Assembly: GCA_947259575.1 (NCBI GenBank)
Contig: CAMYMU010000024.1
Coordinates: 186,001-250,000 of the forward strand
Direction of reading: 5' to 3'
DNA: 64,000 bases
Origin: an uncultured Ectothiorhodospiraceae bacterium
GTDB lineage: Bacteria; Pseudomonadota; Gammaproteobacteria; UBA6429; Thiohalophilaceae
The notes beneath the pieces were generated by a model. That model searched no databases. It saw nothing but the letters and a program-made list of their open reading frames with translations, and was not told the DNA's origin. Below are positions 8,835 through 17,381 of the stretch, piece after piece; the stretch's first letter is position 1; each line of letters starts with the position of its first letter. The position numbers and the translations under genes are program-made.

Positions 8835-11501
8835 TTATTTTTTCTCATCAAGATACAGCTTAAGTGCATCTTTGATGCAATCGTACTGCCCTGTTGTTCC
8901 AAGCGGGTTGCCCTTGTTATCTGTCACATAAAAAATATCTTCAGCTCGTTCACCATAGGTAGCAATTTTCGCGTTATGCAATTGCAATTCACAATGTAAA
9001 AGTGCACGAGCGATTCGTGATAATAGCCCTGGACGATCCATAGTGATGACTTGTATCGCTGTTCGACTGTTTTTCTCATCATCCCAAAACTGCACATCAG
9101 TTCTGAATTTAAATGATTTTGCCTGACGTGAAAGGTGTTGGTGAGGTGTCGGTAGTTCAGCATCCGGATCTTTTAGGCGTTTCTGAATTCTTTTCTTCAG
9201 GTCAGCCATACGGCTTGTATCACTGATGGCAACATTGTTTTCATCCAGTACAACAAATGTTGCCAGTATGTGTTGATCCTTAGAGGGTAGAATACGCGCA
9301 TCAACAATAGTCACACCCATTTGCTCAAGAGTGGTGGTGACTTGCGCAAATGTTTTTTCATGCTCTTTGGTATAGACAAAAATCTCAGTGCCGCCGCGTT
9401 TTGTCTGTTTGCGTATCAGGAGCTTCGGCATTTTACTATTCTTAGCAGTATCAAGTACCCCTGCAGTCTGCCATGCAATTTCATCAGGGGAGTGTCTCAG
9501 GAAATACTCATCGTCGAACTTTTCCCAGAGTGTCAGCACTTCGTGCTCATCGATATTATTCTTTAGCAACTGGTTTAGTGCGTCGGATTTGGTGCTTTCG
9601 ATATGTTCGCCCGCGAGAATTGGATCGTCTAGTCCACGTTGTATAGCGTGTTTAGTTGCATGGTATAAATCCTTTAACAATGAGTCTTTCCAAGAATTCC
9701 AGACATCAGGACCAGTTGCGCGAATATCGGCAACTGTTAGCAGGTAGATGTATTTGAGTCGGTCAACTTCACCGACCAGGGTGGCAAATTCGTGGATAAT
9801 ATCCGGGTCACTAATGTCTTTTTTCTGTGCAGTATCAGACATAATGAGATGATTGAGAACCAACCATGAAACAAGTTTGCTGTCGTAGGTGCTGAGTTTG
9901 TGCTGTTTGCAAAATGCATAGGCATCTTCTGCGCCCAGGCTAGCGTGGTTACCACCACGTCCCTTTGCGATATCATGGAACATGCCTGCAAGAATCAATA
10001 GTTCCTGTTTAGGTACTGTCTGGATTATGTCGCTGCATAAGGGGTATTCTTTTTTGAATTCCGGTACGGTAAAGCGACGTATATTTCGAATCACATTTAG
10101 CGTGTGTTCGTCGACAGTATAGACGTGGAATAAGTTGTGCTGCATTAAGCCGACGATGTTGGCAAATACTGGTAAGTATGCGGCAAGCACGCCATAACGA
10201 TTCATACGTCTTAACTCATGGGTTATACCGTGCGGTTGACGAAGAATTTCCATAAATAATGTCTGGCAACCTAAATCATTACGAAAGTCATTATCTATTA
10301 AGTGCAGATTATTTCTGATTAAACGAATTGTGTTTGCACGTACGCCTTTTATATTTTGGTTTTGTTCTAGTAGTAGAAATACTTCGAGCAGTGCAAAGGG
10401 ATAGTGCTTGAAAATATTTTCATTGGCGACTTCAAGAAAATGATTGCGCACCTGGAATCGTTTGTTGAGGGGCTTCGGTTTACGAAAAGTTTTACCGATC
10501 AGTAGCTCTTCCTGAAAAAGGGTGAGCAGCATTTCGTTTAGTCGGCTTAGCTCCATGACGGTTCGGTAATAATCTTTCATGAACTTCTCGACCGCCATGT
10601 TTTTGAAGTCATCCTGATAACCGAACTGACTCGCAAGTGTGCGCTGGTGATCGATGAGCAAACGATCTTCGCGTCGCCCGGTTATGATATGCATGGCAAA
10701 ACGAATCCGCCATAGGAAAGCTTGCCCTTCGTTTAGCTGTGAATACTCATCTTCAGTTAAAAAGCCGTGCTTGACCAGGTCATGCAATCTGGTTGCATTG
10801 AAATGGCGCTTAGCCACCCAGCCAATCATTTGTATATCACGCAGGCCACCAGGGCCTTCCTTGAGGTTTGGTTCAAGGTTATAAGTGGTATCGTTAAACT
10901 TTAAATGACGCGCCTGTTGTTCTTCCCATTTTGCCTGAAAGAATTTTTTGCTCGGCCATATCTTTTTTGTGCTGGTTTTGGTTTTCTGTTCAAGAAATAA
11001 ATCTTCTGGTCCAGCGAGTAATCGCGACTCAAGAATATTGGTGGCGACGGTGATGTCTTGTTTAGCCTCACGCACACAGTCTTTTATTGTGCGAACACTA
11101 TGTCCTACCTCAAGACCGATATCCCACATAAAAGTGGTAAAACCTACGATTGCATCATGAAAGGGGGCTGTATCTTTGCGAATCAGAATCTGAATATCGA
11201 TATCGGATTGCGGGTGTAGTTCACCGCGTCCGTAGCCGCCAACCGCCACTAGTGCAATATTTTTACCACCAGGATCGAAATAGCGATTCCATGCATGCCG
11301 TAGAATTTCATCAACCACCTGTGCGCGAAGATAAATGAGTTCGGTTGCGCTTCGACCTTCAGCGAAGCGCTGTTTCAAAAATTCGTTGGCACCGTTCAAG
11401 GCCTGTTTGAATATGGGGATTACATTGTTTGGCGAATTCTTGAGAGCTTGCTCAAAAGTGTCTCTATCAAAAAGTTCGGGATCAAATTCTTTGGGCACCA
11501 A
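8835..11501 (-). CDS. glnD: Bifunctional PII uridylyltransferase/uridylyl-removing enzyme
   Basis: The glutamine sensor of the nitrogen regulatory cascade; it adds UMP to or removes it from PII proteins. The 888-residue product shows the full domain order: nucleotidyltransferase with GGYGRGELH and DIDI (GG 88-89, D100, D102), helical GlnD/GlnE-like region, HD domain with FHDIAKGRGG around residue 510, and two C-terminal ACT domains (about 700-775 and 810-880, the second starting VITMDRPGLLSRIA). Both activities should therefore be intact. Upstream on the same strand, map ends 51 bases away. E. coli GlnD is 890 residues. Confidence 0.97.
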   Translation of the reverse strand: MVPKEFDPELFDRDTFEQALKNSPNNVIPIFKQALNGANEFLKQRFAEGRSATELIYLRAQVVDEILRHAWNRYFDPGGKNIALVAVGGYGRGELHPQSDIDIQILIRKDTAPFHDAIVGFTTFMWDIGLEVGHSVRTIKDCVREAKQDITVATNILESRLLAGPEDLFLEQKTKTSTKKIWPSKKFFQAKWEEQQARHLKFNDTTYNLEPNLKEGPGGLRDIQMIGWVAKRHFNATRLHDLVKHGFLTEDEYSQLNEGQAFLWRIRFAMHIITGRREDRLLIDHQRTLASQFGYQDDFKNMAVEKFMKDYYRTVMELSRLNEMLLTLFQEELLIGKTFRKPKPLNKRFQVRNHFLEVANENIFKHYPFALLEVFLLLEQNQNIKGVRANTIRLIRNNLHLIDNDFRNDLGCQTLFMEILRQPHGITHELRRMNRYGVLAAYLPVFANIVGLMQHNLFHVYTVDEHTLNVIRNIRRFTVPEFKKEYPLCSDIIQTVPKQELLILAGMFHDIAKGRGGNHASLGAEDAYAFCKQHKLSTYDSKLVSWLVLNHLIMSDTAQKKDISDPDIIHEFATLVGEVDRLKYIYLLTVADIRATGPDVWNSWKDSLLKDLYHATKHAIQRGLDDPILAGEHIESTKSDALNQLLKNNIDEHEVLTLWEKFDDEYFLRHSPDEIAWQTAGVLDTAKNSKMPKLLIRKQTKRGGTEIFVYTKEHEKTFAQVTTTLEQMGVTIVDARILPSKDQHILATFVVLDENNVAISDTSRMADLKKRIQKRLKDPDAELPTPHQHLSRQAKSFKFRTDVQFWDDEKNSRTAIQVITMDRPGLLSRIARALLHCELQLHNAKIATYGERAEDIFYVTDNKGNPLGTTGQYDCIKDALKLYLDEKK

Positions 11502-11552
11502 CCGTTTCCTTTTAACCAGGTTTATCTAAACGTTGCTTTTAGAGTGTTGTGT

Positions 11553-12320
11553 TTAAAATGTTTCTTCGGGGCGGATCGTCAGCACGTCAAAGCCATTATC
11601 GGTGACCAGAATTGTATGTTCCCATTGTGCGGATAGACTGCGGTCTTTGGTGACGACGGTCCAGCCGTCTTTCATGAGCTTCACATGGCGCTTACCCACG
11701 TTCACCATGGGTTCAATGGTAAACGTCATACCAGGTTCCAGGGTCAGCCCGGTACCAGGATTACCATAATGTAAGACCTGTGGTTCTTCATGGAATTCCT
11801 TACCTATGCCGTGGCCACAGTATTCACGAACGATGGAGTATGAATGGGATTCAGCGTGTTTCTGGATCGCATGGCCAATGTCGCCGAGCTGAGTGCCAGG
11901 GCGGACCATTTCGATCCCAATTTTCAGGCATTCATAGGCGACTTTCGCCAGGCGTTGAGCCTGCACCGAGGGATCACCCACAAAGAACATTTTGCTGGTG
12001 TCGCCATGGTAGCCGTCTTTGATGACCGTGATATCGAGATTGACCGCATCGCCTTTTTTGAGCCGCTTTTCATTTGGAATACCATGACAAACCACGTGGT
12101 TTACTGAGGCACAAATAGATTTTGGGAAGCCGTGGTAATTCAAAGGGGCAGGGATCGCATCTTGCTCATTGACCATGTAATCGTGACAGATTTTGTCCAA
12201 TTCCGTAGTGGTAATGCCGGCTTGCACATGGGGTTCTATCATGGTCAGTACATCAGCTGCCAGACGGCCGGCAATGCGCATTTTTTCGATTTCATCGGGA
12301 GTTTTGATTGTGACAGCCAT
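11553..12320 (-). CDS. map: Methionine aminopeptidase type I
   Basis: Removes initiator methionine from nascent proteins. The 255-residue product has the type I pita-bread fold. Visible ligands and motifs: VNLDITVIKDGYHGDTS (two Asp ligands), GHGIGKEFHEEP (His ligand), TIEPMV (Glu ligand) and the last Glu in QWEHTILVT. The strand CASVNHVVCHGIPN is also typical. Length fits E. coli Map (264). The start (ATG, minus strand) is preceded by CCAGGAAAAT, a good ribosome-binding site. It is divergent from rpsB, as in many proteobacteria; the 249-base gap holds the rpsB promoter and leader. Confidence 0.97.
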   Translation of the reverse strand: MAVTIKTPDEIEKMRIAGRLAADVLTMIEPHVQAGITTTELDKICHDYMVNEQDAIPAPLNYHGFPKSICASVNHVVCHGIPNEKRLKKGDAVNLDITVIKDGYHGDTSKMFFVGDPSVQAQRLAKVAYECLKIGIEMVRPGTQLGDIGHAIQKHAESHSYSIVREYCGHGIGKEFHEEPQVLHYGNPGTGLTLEPGMTFTIEPMVNVGKRHVKLMKDGWTVVTKDRSLSAQWEHTILVTDNGFDVLTIRPEETF

Positions 12321-12397
12321 AAGCCAATATTTTCCTGGAGCAATTTCCTGAGAATTCGCTCTGCTTCGCTAAATTTCTTAAAGATATGAGGGTTTTA

Positions 12398-12427
12398 TTG
12401 CCCGCGTTAGGGGGTTTATGGTATAAA
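12398..12427 (+). promoter_or_regulatory. Putative sigma-70 promoter of rpsB-tsf with GC-rich discriminator
   Basis: TTGCCC at 12398-12403, an 18-base spacer and TATAAA at 12422-12427. The -10 is immediately followed by GCGCGCGC at 12428-12435, a G+C-rich discriminator of the kind found in ppGpp/DksA-inhibited ribosomal promoters. The start of transcription would fall near 12434, about 135 bases before the rpsB start codon. Assigned from the sequence only. Confidence 0.6.
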
Positions 12428-12454
12428 GCGCGCGCTACTTTAGCAAACTAATTC

Positions 12455-12569
12455 CTCCATCTGGATTGGCCAGGTGGGGTAAAAATCCGCACATATACCG
12501 TCACATGGTCCTGGGTGCCCACAAGGGTTGGACGATGGGGTGTATGGAGGCTTAACCCAGGAGAAAAAT
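12455..12569 (+). promoter_or_regulatory. rpsB leader RNA able to mask the ribosome-binding site
   Basis: Two helices can be drawn. Helix 1 pairs 12455-12464 with 12470-12479 around the five-base loop ATTGG (ten pairs with a few G-U). Helix 2 pairs TCCTGGGT at 12509-12516 with ACCCAGGA at 12555-12562, eight perfect pairs that cover most of the AGGAG ribosome-binding site at 12559-12563. In E. coli, S2 represses rpsB-tsf translation through the rpsB leader, and this element is known to be conserved in gammaproteobacteria. The pairing seen here suits that autogenous control. Pseudoknot pairing was not tested. Confidence 0.65.
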
Positions 12570-13433
12570 ATGACTGACGTAACAATGCGCCAGATGCTTG
12601 AGGCTGGCGTGCATTTTGGCCACCAGACTCGTTTCTGGAATCCTAAAATGGCACCATTCATCTTTGGTGACCGTAGTAAAATCCACATCATTAATCTTGA
12701 GAAATCGCTTCCGCTCTTCAAGGACGCGGTTAACTTCATTGGTTCGATGGCTTCAAATCGCGGCATGGTCCTTTTTGTGGGCACCAAACGTGCTGCCCAG
12801 GACGTTGTGAAAGAAGAAGCGATTCGTTGTGGCATGCCTTATGTAAATCACCGCTGGCTCGGCGGTATGCTGACCAACTGGAAGACTGTTAAGCAATCGA
12901 TCAAACGATTGAAAGAACTCGAGACCATGAGCGAAGACGGTAGCTTCGATCGTCTTACCAAAAAAGAAGGTTTGACGCTTACGCGCGAACTGGAAAAATT
13001 AGAACGTAGTTTTGGCGGCATTAAAGATATGGGTCGACTACCTGACGCGATTTTCGTTATCGATGTAGGTCACGAGAAGATTGCGATTGCTGAAGCTAAC
13101 AAGTTAGGTATTCCTGTAATTGGTGTGGTTGATACAAACAATTCACCTGACAATGTTGATTACATTGTTCCTGGTAATGATGATGCGATACGCGCGATTC
13201 GTTTATATGGACAGGGTATTGCCAATGCCATTATTGCTGGTCGTGAAACGATTTCAGTTGGTAGTGCAGACGACGACTTTGTTGAGCTAGATGAGTCAGG
13301 AGAAGTTTCAGCAAAACCTGCATCCAAGAAAAAAGCCGCTAAGAAAAAAGTTGCCAAGAAAAAGACTGCAAAGAAAACCACAGTTAAGAAGGCAGCTAAA
13401 AAGGCTGAAGCAGATACAGATGAAAAAGCCTAG
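12570..13433 (+). CDS. rpsB: 30S ribosomal protein S2 with lysine-rich C-terminal tail
   Basis: S2 binds 16S rRNA late in assembly and is needed to recruit S1. The true start is ATG 12570 ([19 protein letters not shown]), preceded by CCAGGAGA; an upstream in-frame ATG at 12528 lies inside the leader. Residues 1-230 are a normal S2 ([27 protein letters not shown]). Residues 248-287 form an added tail of short KKK and KK runs separated by Ala, Thr and Val, with 17 lysines in 40 residues; E. coli S2 (241 residues) has nothing like it. The tail resembles histone H1-like repeats and should be disordered. The hairpin after the stop probably attenuates read-through into tsf. Confidence 0.97.
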   Translation: MTDVTMRQMLEAGVHFGHQTRFWNPKMAPFIFGDRSKIHIINLEKSLPLFKDAVNFIGSMASNRGMVLFVGTKRAAQDVVKEEAIRCGMPYVNHRWLGGMLTNWKTVKQSIKRLKELETMSEDGSFDRLTKKEGLTLTRELEKLERSFGGIKDMGRLPDAIFVIDVGHEKIAIAEANKLGIPVIGVVDTNNSPDNVDYIVPGNDDAIRAIRLYGQGIANAIIAGRETISVGSADDDFVELDESGEVSAKPASKKKAAKKKVAKKKTAKKTTVKKAAKKAEADTDEKA

Positions 13434-13475
13434 TTTGGTTTTGATTCTTATCGGTTAATCCACTCTAAATATTGC

Positions 13476-13498
13476 AAAGGGGGCTTAGCCCCCTTTTC
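13476..13498 (+). terminator. rpsB-tsf intercistronic hairpin (attenuator or partial terminator)
   Basis: AAAGGGGGC at 13476-13484, loop TTA, GCCCCCTTT at 13488-13496, followed by more T. Nine perfect pairs and a short T tract give a typical rho-independent shape. Because tsf follows in the same direction without an obvious own promoter, the likely job is partial termination that lowers tsf relative to rpsB, as described for the E. coli rpsB-tsf operon. Confidence 0.75.
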
Positions 13499-13524
13499 TG
13501 ATGATTTGTTAAGAGGTAACAACT

Positions 13525-14400
13525 ATGGCTATTACAGCAGCACTTGTAAAAGAACTCCGCGAACGTACGGGTGCAGGAATGATGGAATGCAAAAAAGCAC
13601 TTGTCGAAACAGATGGTGATATTGATGCAGCTATTGAGCAAATGCGTAAAAGCGGTATGGCAAAAGCTGATAAAAAAGCAGGCCGTGCAGCATCAGAAGG
13701 TTTGCTTGGTATTAAAACGTCGGACGACAATAAGACCGCCGTTATTGTTGAGATAAACAGTGAAACAGACTTTGTTTCAAAGGGCGACGCCTTTAAAGAG
13801 TTTGTTGCGAATGTGACTGACCTTGTTCTGGCAGAAAAACCTGCTGATCTTGATGCGCTATTAGCAGCAAAGCTACAAAGTGGAAGCACTGTAGAAGATG
13901 CGCGTAAAGAATTGATTGCCCAGCTTGGCGAAAACATGAGCGTGCGTCGTTTTGAGATTATTAACGCAAAAGGCCAGGTTGCAGTTTATTCTCATGGTTC
14001 ACGTATTGGCGTGATTGTTGATGTTGAAGGTGGTGATGCTGAGTTAGGTAAAGATCTGGCTATGCATATCGCTGCGAGCCGCCCAATCTGCGTTGATGAG
14101 TCAAGTGTGCCACAAGCAGAGTTAGATAAAGAGAAAGAAATCTATACAGCTCAGGCACAGGAAAGCGGTAAGCCAGCTGAGATCATAGAGAAAATGGTAC
14201 AAGGTCGTATCAAAAAATTCTTGAAAGAGATTACTCTACTTGGACAACCATTTGTGAAAGATCCTGATCAGACCGTTGAAAAACTTTTGAAAGACAATGG
14301 TGCGAGCGTTGTGAGTTTTGTACGGCTAGAAGTTGGTGAAGGTATTGAGAAGAAGCAGGAAAACTTCGCTGATGAAGTAATGGCACAAGTTAAAGGTTAA
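13525..14400 (+). CDS. tsf: Elongation factor Ts
   Basis: Nucleotide exchange factor that releases GDP from EF-Tu. The 291-residue product begins with the UBA-like domain and the family signature [17 protein letters not shown] (residues 9-25), then the core with [14 protein letters not shown] and, near the end, [10 protein letters not shown]. coli EF-Ts is 283 residues. AAGAGGTAAC upstream is a good ribosome-binding site. It follows rpsB after a 91-base gap containing the attenuator hairpin. Confidence 0.97.
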   Translation: MAITAALVKELRERTGAGMMECKKALVETDGDIDAAIEQMRKSGMAKADKKAGRAASEGLLGIKTSDDNKTAVIVEINSETDFVSKGDAFKEFVANVTDLVLAEKPADLDALLAAKLQSGSTVEDARKELIAQLGENMSVRRFEIINAKGQVAVYSHGSRIGVIVDVEGGDAELGKDLAMHIAASRPICVDESSVPQAELDKEKEIYTAQAQESGKPAEIIEKMVQGRIKKFLKEITLLGQPFVKDPDQTVEKLLKDNGASVVSFVRLEVGEGIEKKQENFADEVMAQVKG

Positions 14401-14437
14401 GCTGATCGAAATATAACACTAACCGGAGATACATCGA

Positions 14438-15154
14438 GTGGCAGGAAAAGCAAAGTACCAGCGAATACTCTTGAAATTCAGCGGCGAAGCGCTAATGGGT
14501 GATCAGGACTTTGGTATAGCCCCCGCTATTATTGAACAAGTCTCTAGTGAAGTTAAAGATCTGGTTGATGCCGGTATCCAGGTTGCCATTGTCATTGGTG
14601 GCGGCAATATTTTTCGAGGCGTGAGCCTTTCTGCCTCTGGTATGGATCGTACCACTGGCGATCAGATGGGAATGCTGGCAACGGTCATCAACTCCCTAGC
14701 ATTACAAGACGGCATGGAAAAAGCAGGACTTTCGGCACGTGTGATGTCGGCATTTACCATCGATACAGTCTGTGAAGACTATGTTCGCCGGAACGCTGTA
14801 GAACATCTCGATAATGGTCGGGTCGTTATCTTTGCCGCAGGCACGGGTAATCCTTACTTTACGACTGATTCGGCTGCGAGTCTGCGTGGGATTGAAATTA
14901 ATGCAGATGTAGTGATCAAAGCAACGAAAGTTGATGGCGTTTATTCGGATGATCCTGTCAAGAATCCAGCTGCGACTAAGTACGATAAATTGAGCTTTGA
15001 TGAAGTCATCACTCAGAAGCTGGCGGTAATGGATACAACTGCGATGGTGTTATGTCGTGATAACAACACACCCATTATTGTGTTTGATATGAATAAGAAA
15101 GGCGCATTAGCCAATGTGGTTAATGGCCATGATGAAGGAACACTTGTTAGTTAG
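14438..15154 (+). CDS. pyrH: UMP kinase
   Basis: Phosphorylates UMP to UDP, feeding RNA, DNA and cell-envelope nucleotide sugars; it is an amino-acid-kinase-family hexamer, activated by GTP and inhibited by UTP in E. coli. The 238 residues show [12 protein letters not shown] at the N-terminus, [23 protein letters not shown] and the TDSAASLRG segment. A GTG start at 14438 is required by the homology, with CCGGAGA about ten bases before it. It lies between tsf and frr, the standard order. Confidence 0.97.
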   Translation: MAGKAKYQRILLKFSGEALMGDQDFGIAPAIIEQVSSEVKDLVDAGIQVAIVIGGGNIFRGVSLSASGMDRTTGDQMGMLATVINSLALQDGMEKAGLSARVMSAFTIDTVCEDYVRRNAVEHLDNGRVVIFAAGTGNPYFTTDSAASLRGIEINADVVIKATKVDGVYSDDPVKNPAATKYDKLSFDEVITQKLAVMDTTAMVLCRDNNTPIIVFDMNKKGALANVVNGHDEGTLVS

Positions 15155-15164
15155 CGAGGGTGCC

Positions 15165-15722
15165 ATGTTAGAAGACTTAAAAAAAGATGCACAGGTGCGT
15201 ATGACAAAGAGTATTGAATCTCTGCGTCATGATTTAAAAAAGCTAAGAACTGGTCGTGCACATACCAGTCTGCTTGATCATGTCATGGTTGATTATTACG
15301 GTTCAGAAGTACCGATTAATCAGGTGGCAAATATCAGTATCCAGGATGCAAGAACACTGGTTGTGTCTGCATGGGAAAAACAGATGGTACCTGTCATCGA
15401 AAAGGCAATCTTAAACTCGGACATGGGATTAAATCCTGTCACCGCCGGTGAAGTGATGCGTGTGCCACTTCCTCCACTGACAGAAGAACGACGTAAAGAT
15501 ATGACCCGGGTCGTTCGACAAGAGGGTGAAAATGCAAGAGTTGCCATTAGAAATATTCGCCGTGATGTGTTGGGTGATGCCAAACAGTTATTGAAAGAAA
15601 AAGAAATCACTGAAGACGACGAGCGTCGTATGCAAGATGAAGTTCAAAAGATCACTGATAAAAATGTTGCAGAAGTCGATAAACTGATTGAAGCAAAAGA
15701 AAAGGACTTGATGGAAATTTGA
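15165..15722 (+). CDS. frr: Ribosome recycling factor
   Basis: Splits post-termination ribosomes together with EF-G. ATG 15165 ([15 protein letters not shown]) gives the exact family length of 185 residues and has GCGAGGG at 15154-15160; the longer frame that starts at 15114 overlaps pyrH and is not needed. Motifs: [15 protein letters not shown], the [12 protein letters not shown] hinge, and [17 protein letters not shown] near the end. Two domains: a three-helix bundle and an inserted alpha/beta domain about residues 30-105. Confidence 0.96.
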   Translation: MLEDLKKDAQVRMTKSIESLRHDLKKLRTGRAHTSLLDHVMVDYYGSEVPINQVANISIQDARTLVVSAWEKQMVPVIEKAILNSDMGLNPVTAGEVMRVPLPPLTEERRKDMTRVVRQEGENARVAIRNIRRDVLGDAKQLLKEKEITEDDERRMQDEVQKITDKNVAEVDKLIEAKEKDLMEI

Positions 15723-15766
15723 GTTTGGCATTAGCACCACCTCGAAGAAGCTGAGGCAATAAAGGC

Positions 15767-16543
15767 ATGTCAGCAACAAAAAATTACAATCTGGATATCC
15801 CTAAAGAAAAATTGCCACGTCATGTTGCAATTATAATGGATGGGAATGGTCGTTGGGCTGAACAGCGCTCATTACCAAGATTTTCAGGACACCGTGCTGG
15901 TGTTGAAACTGTTCGTAGTGTTGTGCAGATGAGTGGCGAACTTGGAATTCAGGCGCTTACTTTATTTGCTTTCTCCAGTGAAAATTGGCGCCGTCCTAAA
16001 AAAGAAGTTGGACTGCTGATGGATCTCTTTCTCACGGCGCTCGGTCGTGAAGTTAAACAGTTGCACGAAACAGGTGTTCAACTCAGAGTGATCGGTGATC
16101 TAACTTCGTTCCCTGAAAAACTGCAAAAGCGGATTGAAAAATCTATGCGGTTAACGAAAGATAATACCGGCCTGGTTTTGAATATTGCAGCCAACTATGG
16201 TGGTAAGTGGGACATGGCACAGGCGGCTCGAAAAATTGCCAAACAGGTAGAGCAGGGTGAGATATCCAGTGATCAAGTCACTGAGGAACTGATTGAACAA
16301 AACCTATCGCTAAAGGATCTCCCAAATCCGGATTTATTTATTCGCACTGGTGGTGAGCAAAGAATAAGTAACTTCCTTGTGTGGCAGTTGGCCTACTCCG
16401 AACTTTACTTTACGCGTGTACTTTGGCCTGATTTTGATCGTGATGAGTATGCAAAAGCCATCACTTCATTTGCTGCACGACAACGTCGCTTCGGACAAAC
16501 CGGTGCGCAAATTCTCGAACAGGAACAGCACGATCATGCTTAA
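15767..16543 (+). CDS. uppS: Undecaprenyl diphosphate synthase (cis-prenyltransferase)
   Basis: Adds eight isopentenyl units to farnesyl diphosphate to make the C55 carrier lipid for peptidoglycan and O-antigen. The 258-residue protein has the catalytic Asp (D25) in MDGNGRWAEQR, the region FAFSSENWRRP, and the C-terminal signature DLFIRTGGEQRISNFLVWQ with SELYF. Its last eight bases overlap the cdsA start, so translation of the two is coupled. This is the usual frr-uppS-cdsA-dxr order. Confidence 0.97.
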   Translation: MSATKNYNLDIPKEKLPRHVAIIMDGNGRWAEQRSLPRFSGHRAGVETVRSVVQMSGELGIQALTLFAFSSENWRRPKKEVGLLMDLFLTALGREVKQLHETGVQLRVIGDLTSFPEKLQKRIEKSMRLTKDNTGLVLNIAANYGGKWDMAQAARKIAKQVEQGEISSDQVTEELIEQNLSLKDLPNPDLFIRTGGEQRISNFLVWQLAYSELYFTRVLWPDFDRDEYAKAITSFAARQRRFGQTGAQILEQEQHDHA

Positions 16544-17381
16544 ACAGCGTGTCCTTACGGCACTGATTCTTGGTCCGTTAATTATCTGGAGTGTTCTCAC
16601 TTTTTCCCATAAAGCACTGGCTATCGAGTTGGGGCTTATTCTAATGATTGGTGGCTGGGAGTGGGCGCGTCTTGCTGGTATCACTAAACAATCGGCTCGG
16701 ATTGTTTATGCTTTTATTGTAGGTGTTCTGTTGCTGTCGCTCACCTGGGTGCTGCATAAATATGTAACCCTGCTAGAACCGATTCTATATGTTGTAGCTC
16801 TTTGGTGGTTTGTAGCAACACTCTTAATCTTTGTGTCGAATAAAAAGCCAATTAGTGTCATTAAAAACATTAGCCCGCAAGCAATAGCGGTTAATTTATT
16901 GGTGGGTGGATTTATTCTATGCGGTGCGTTTGTAGGTCTTGTCGCGATACATCATCGTTTTGGAGAGATTGGAGGAACATATATTTTAATGCTGTTGATT
17001 CTGATCTGGACAGCAGACACATTGGCTTACTTTTCTGGCAAGGCATTTGGTAAACACAAATTAGCGGTGAATGTCAGCCCAGGTAAAACCTGGGAAGGTG
17101 TTGCTGGTGGTGTGATAGCTACCGCAATTGCCGCGTATATTATTAGTGTCTACCTGGAACTCGAATCCAGTCTTACCTGGTATTTTATTTTGATCGCCAT
17201 TATCGCTATTGCTTTTTCGATTGTTGGCGATCTGATTGTAAGCCTTTTCAAACGTAGAGCAGGGATTAAGGATAGCAGCCATCTATTGCCTGGGCATGGT
17301 GGTTTTCTGGATCGTATCGATAGCCTGATGTCAGCTGCGCCGTTCTTCCTGCTTGGCCTTGTGTTGGTGGGAATAAAATGA
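16536..17381 (+). CDS. cdsA: Phosphatidate cytidylyltransferase (CDP-diglyceride synthase)
   Basis: Makes CDP-diacylglycerol, the precursor of all phospholipids, in the inner membrane. The product from ATG 16536 (LKQRVLTALILGPL) is 281 residues with about eight membrane segments. The family signature is clear: FSIVGDLIVSLFKRRAGIKD followed by LLPGHGGFLDRIDS. A longer frame extends back to 16377 inside uppS but lacks support. The start overlaps the uppS stop by eight bases and the stop overlaps the dxr start by four. Confidence 0.96.
   Translation: MLKQRVLTALILGPLIIWSVLTFSHKALAIELGLILMIGGWEWARLAGITKQSARIVYAFIVGVLLLSLTWVLHKYVTLLEPILYVVALWWFVATLLIFVSNKKPISVIKNISPQAIAVNLLVGGFILCGAFVGLVAIHHRFGEIGGTYILMLLILIWTADTLAYFSGKAFGKHKLAVNVSPGKTWEGVAGGVIATAIAAYIISVYLELESSLTWYFILIAIIAIAFSIVGDLIVSLFKRRAGIKDSSHLLPGHGGFLDRIDSLMSAAPFFLLGLVLVGIK

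Noticed and set aside
8824-8852. CTTGATG/CATCAAG inverted repeat at the glnD 3' end
   Set aside because: The T run lies in the loop and half of the repeat is coding; not a convincing terminator.
12528-12569. Upstream in-frame ATG for rpsB
   Set aside because: Lies in the leader RNA; ATG 12570 has the ribosome-binding site and the conserved N-terminus.
12440-12835. Minus-strand frame across the rpsB leader and start
   Set aside because: Opposes conserved rpsB sequence and regulatory leader; no family resemblance.
13509-13937. 142-codon minus-strand frame opposite tsf
   Set aside because: Serine/alanine-rich mirror of a strongly conserved gene; no ribosome-binding site or recognisable motif.
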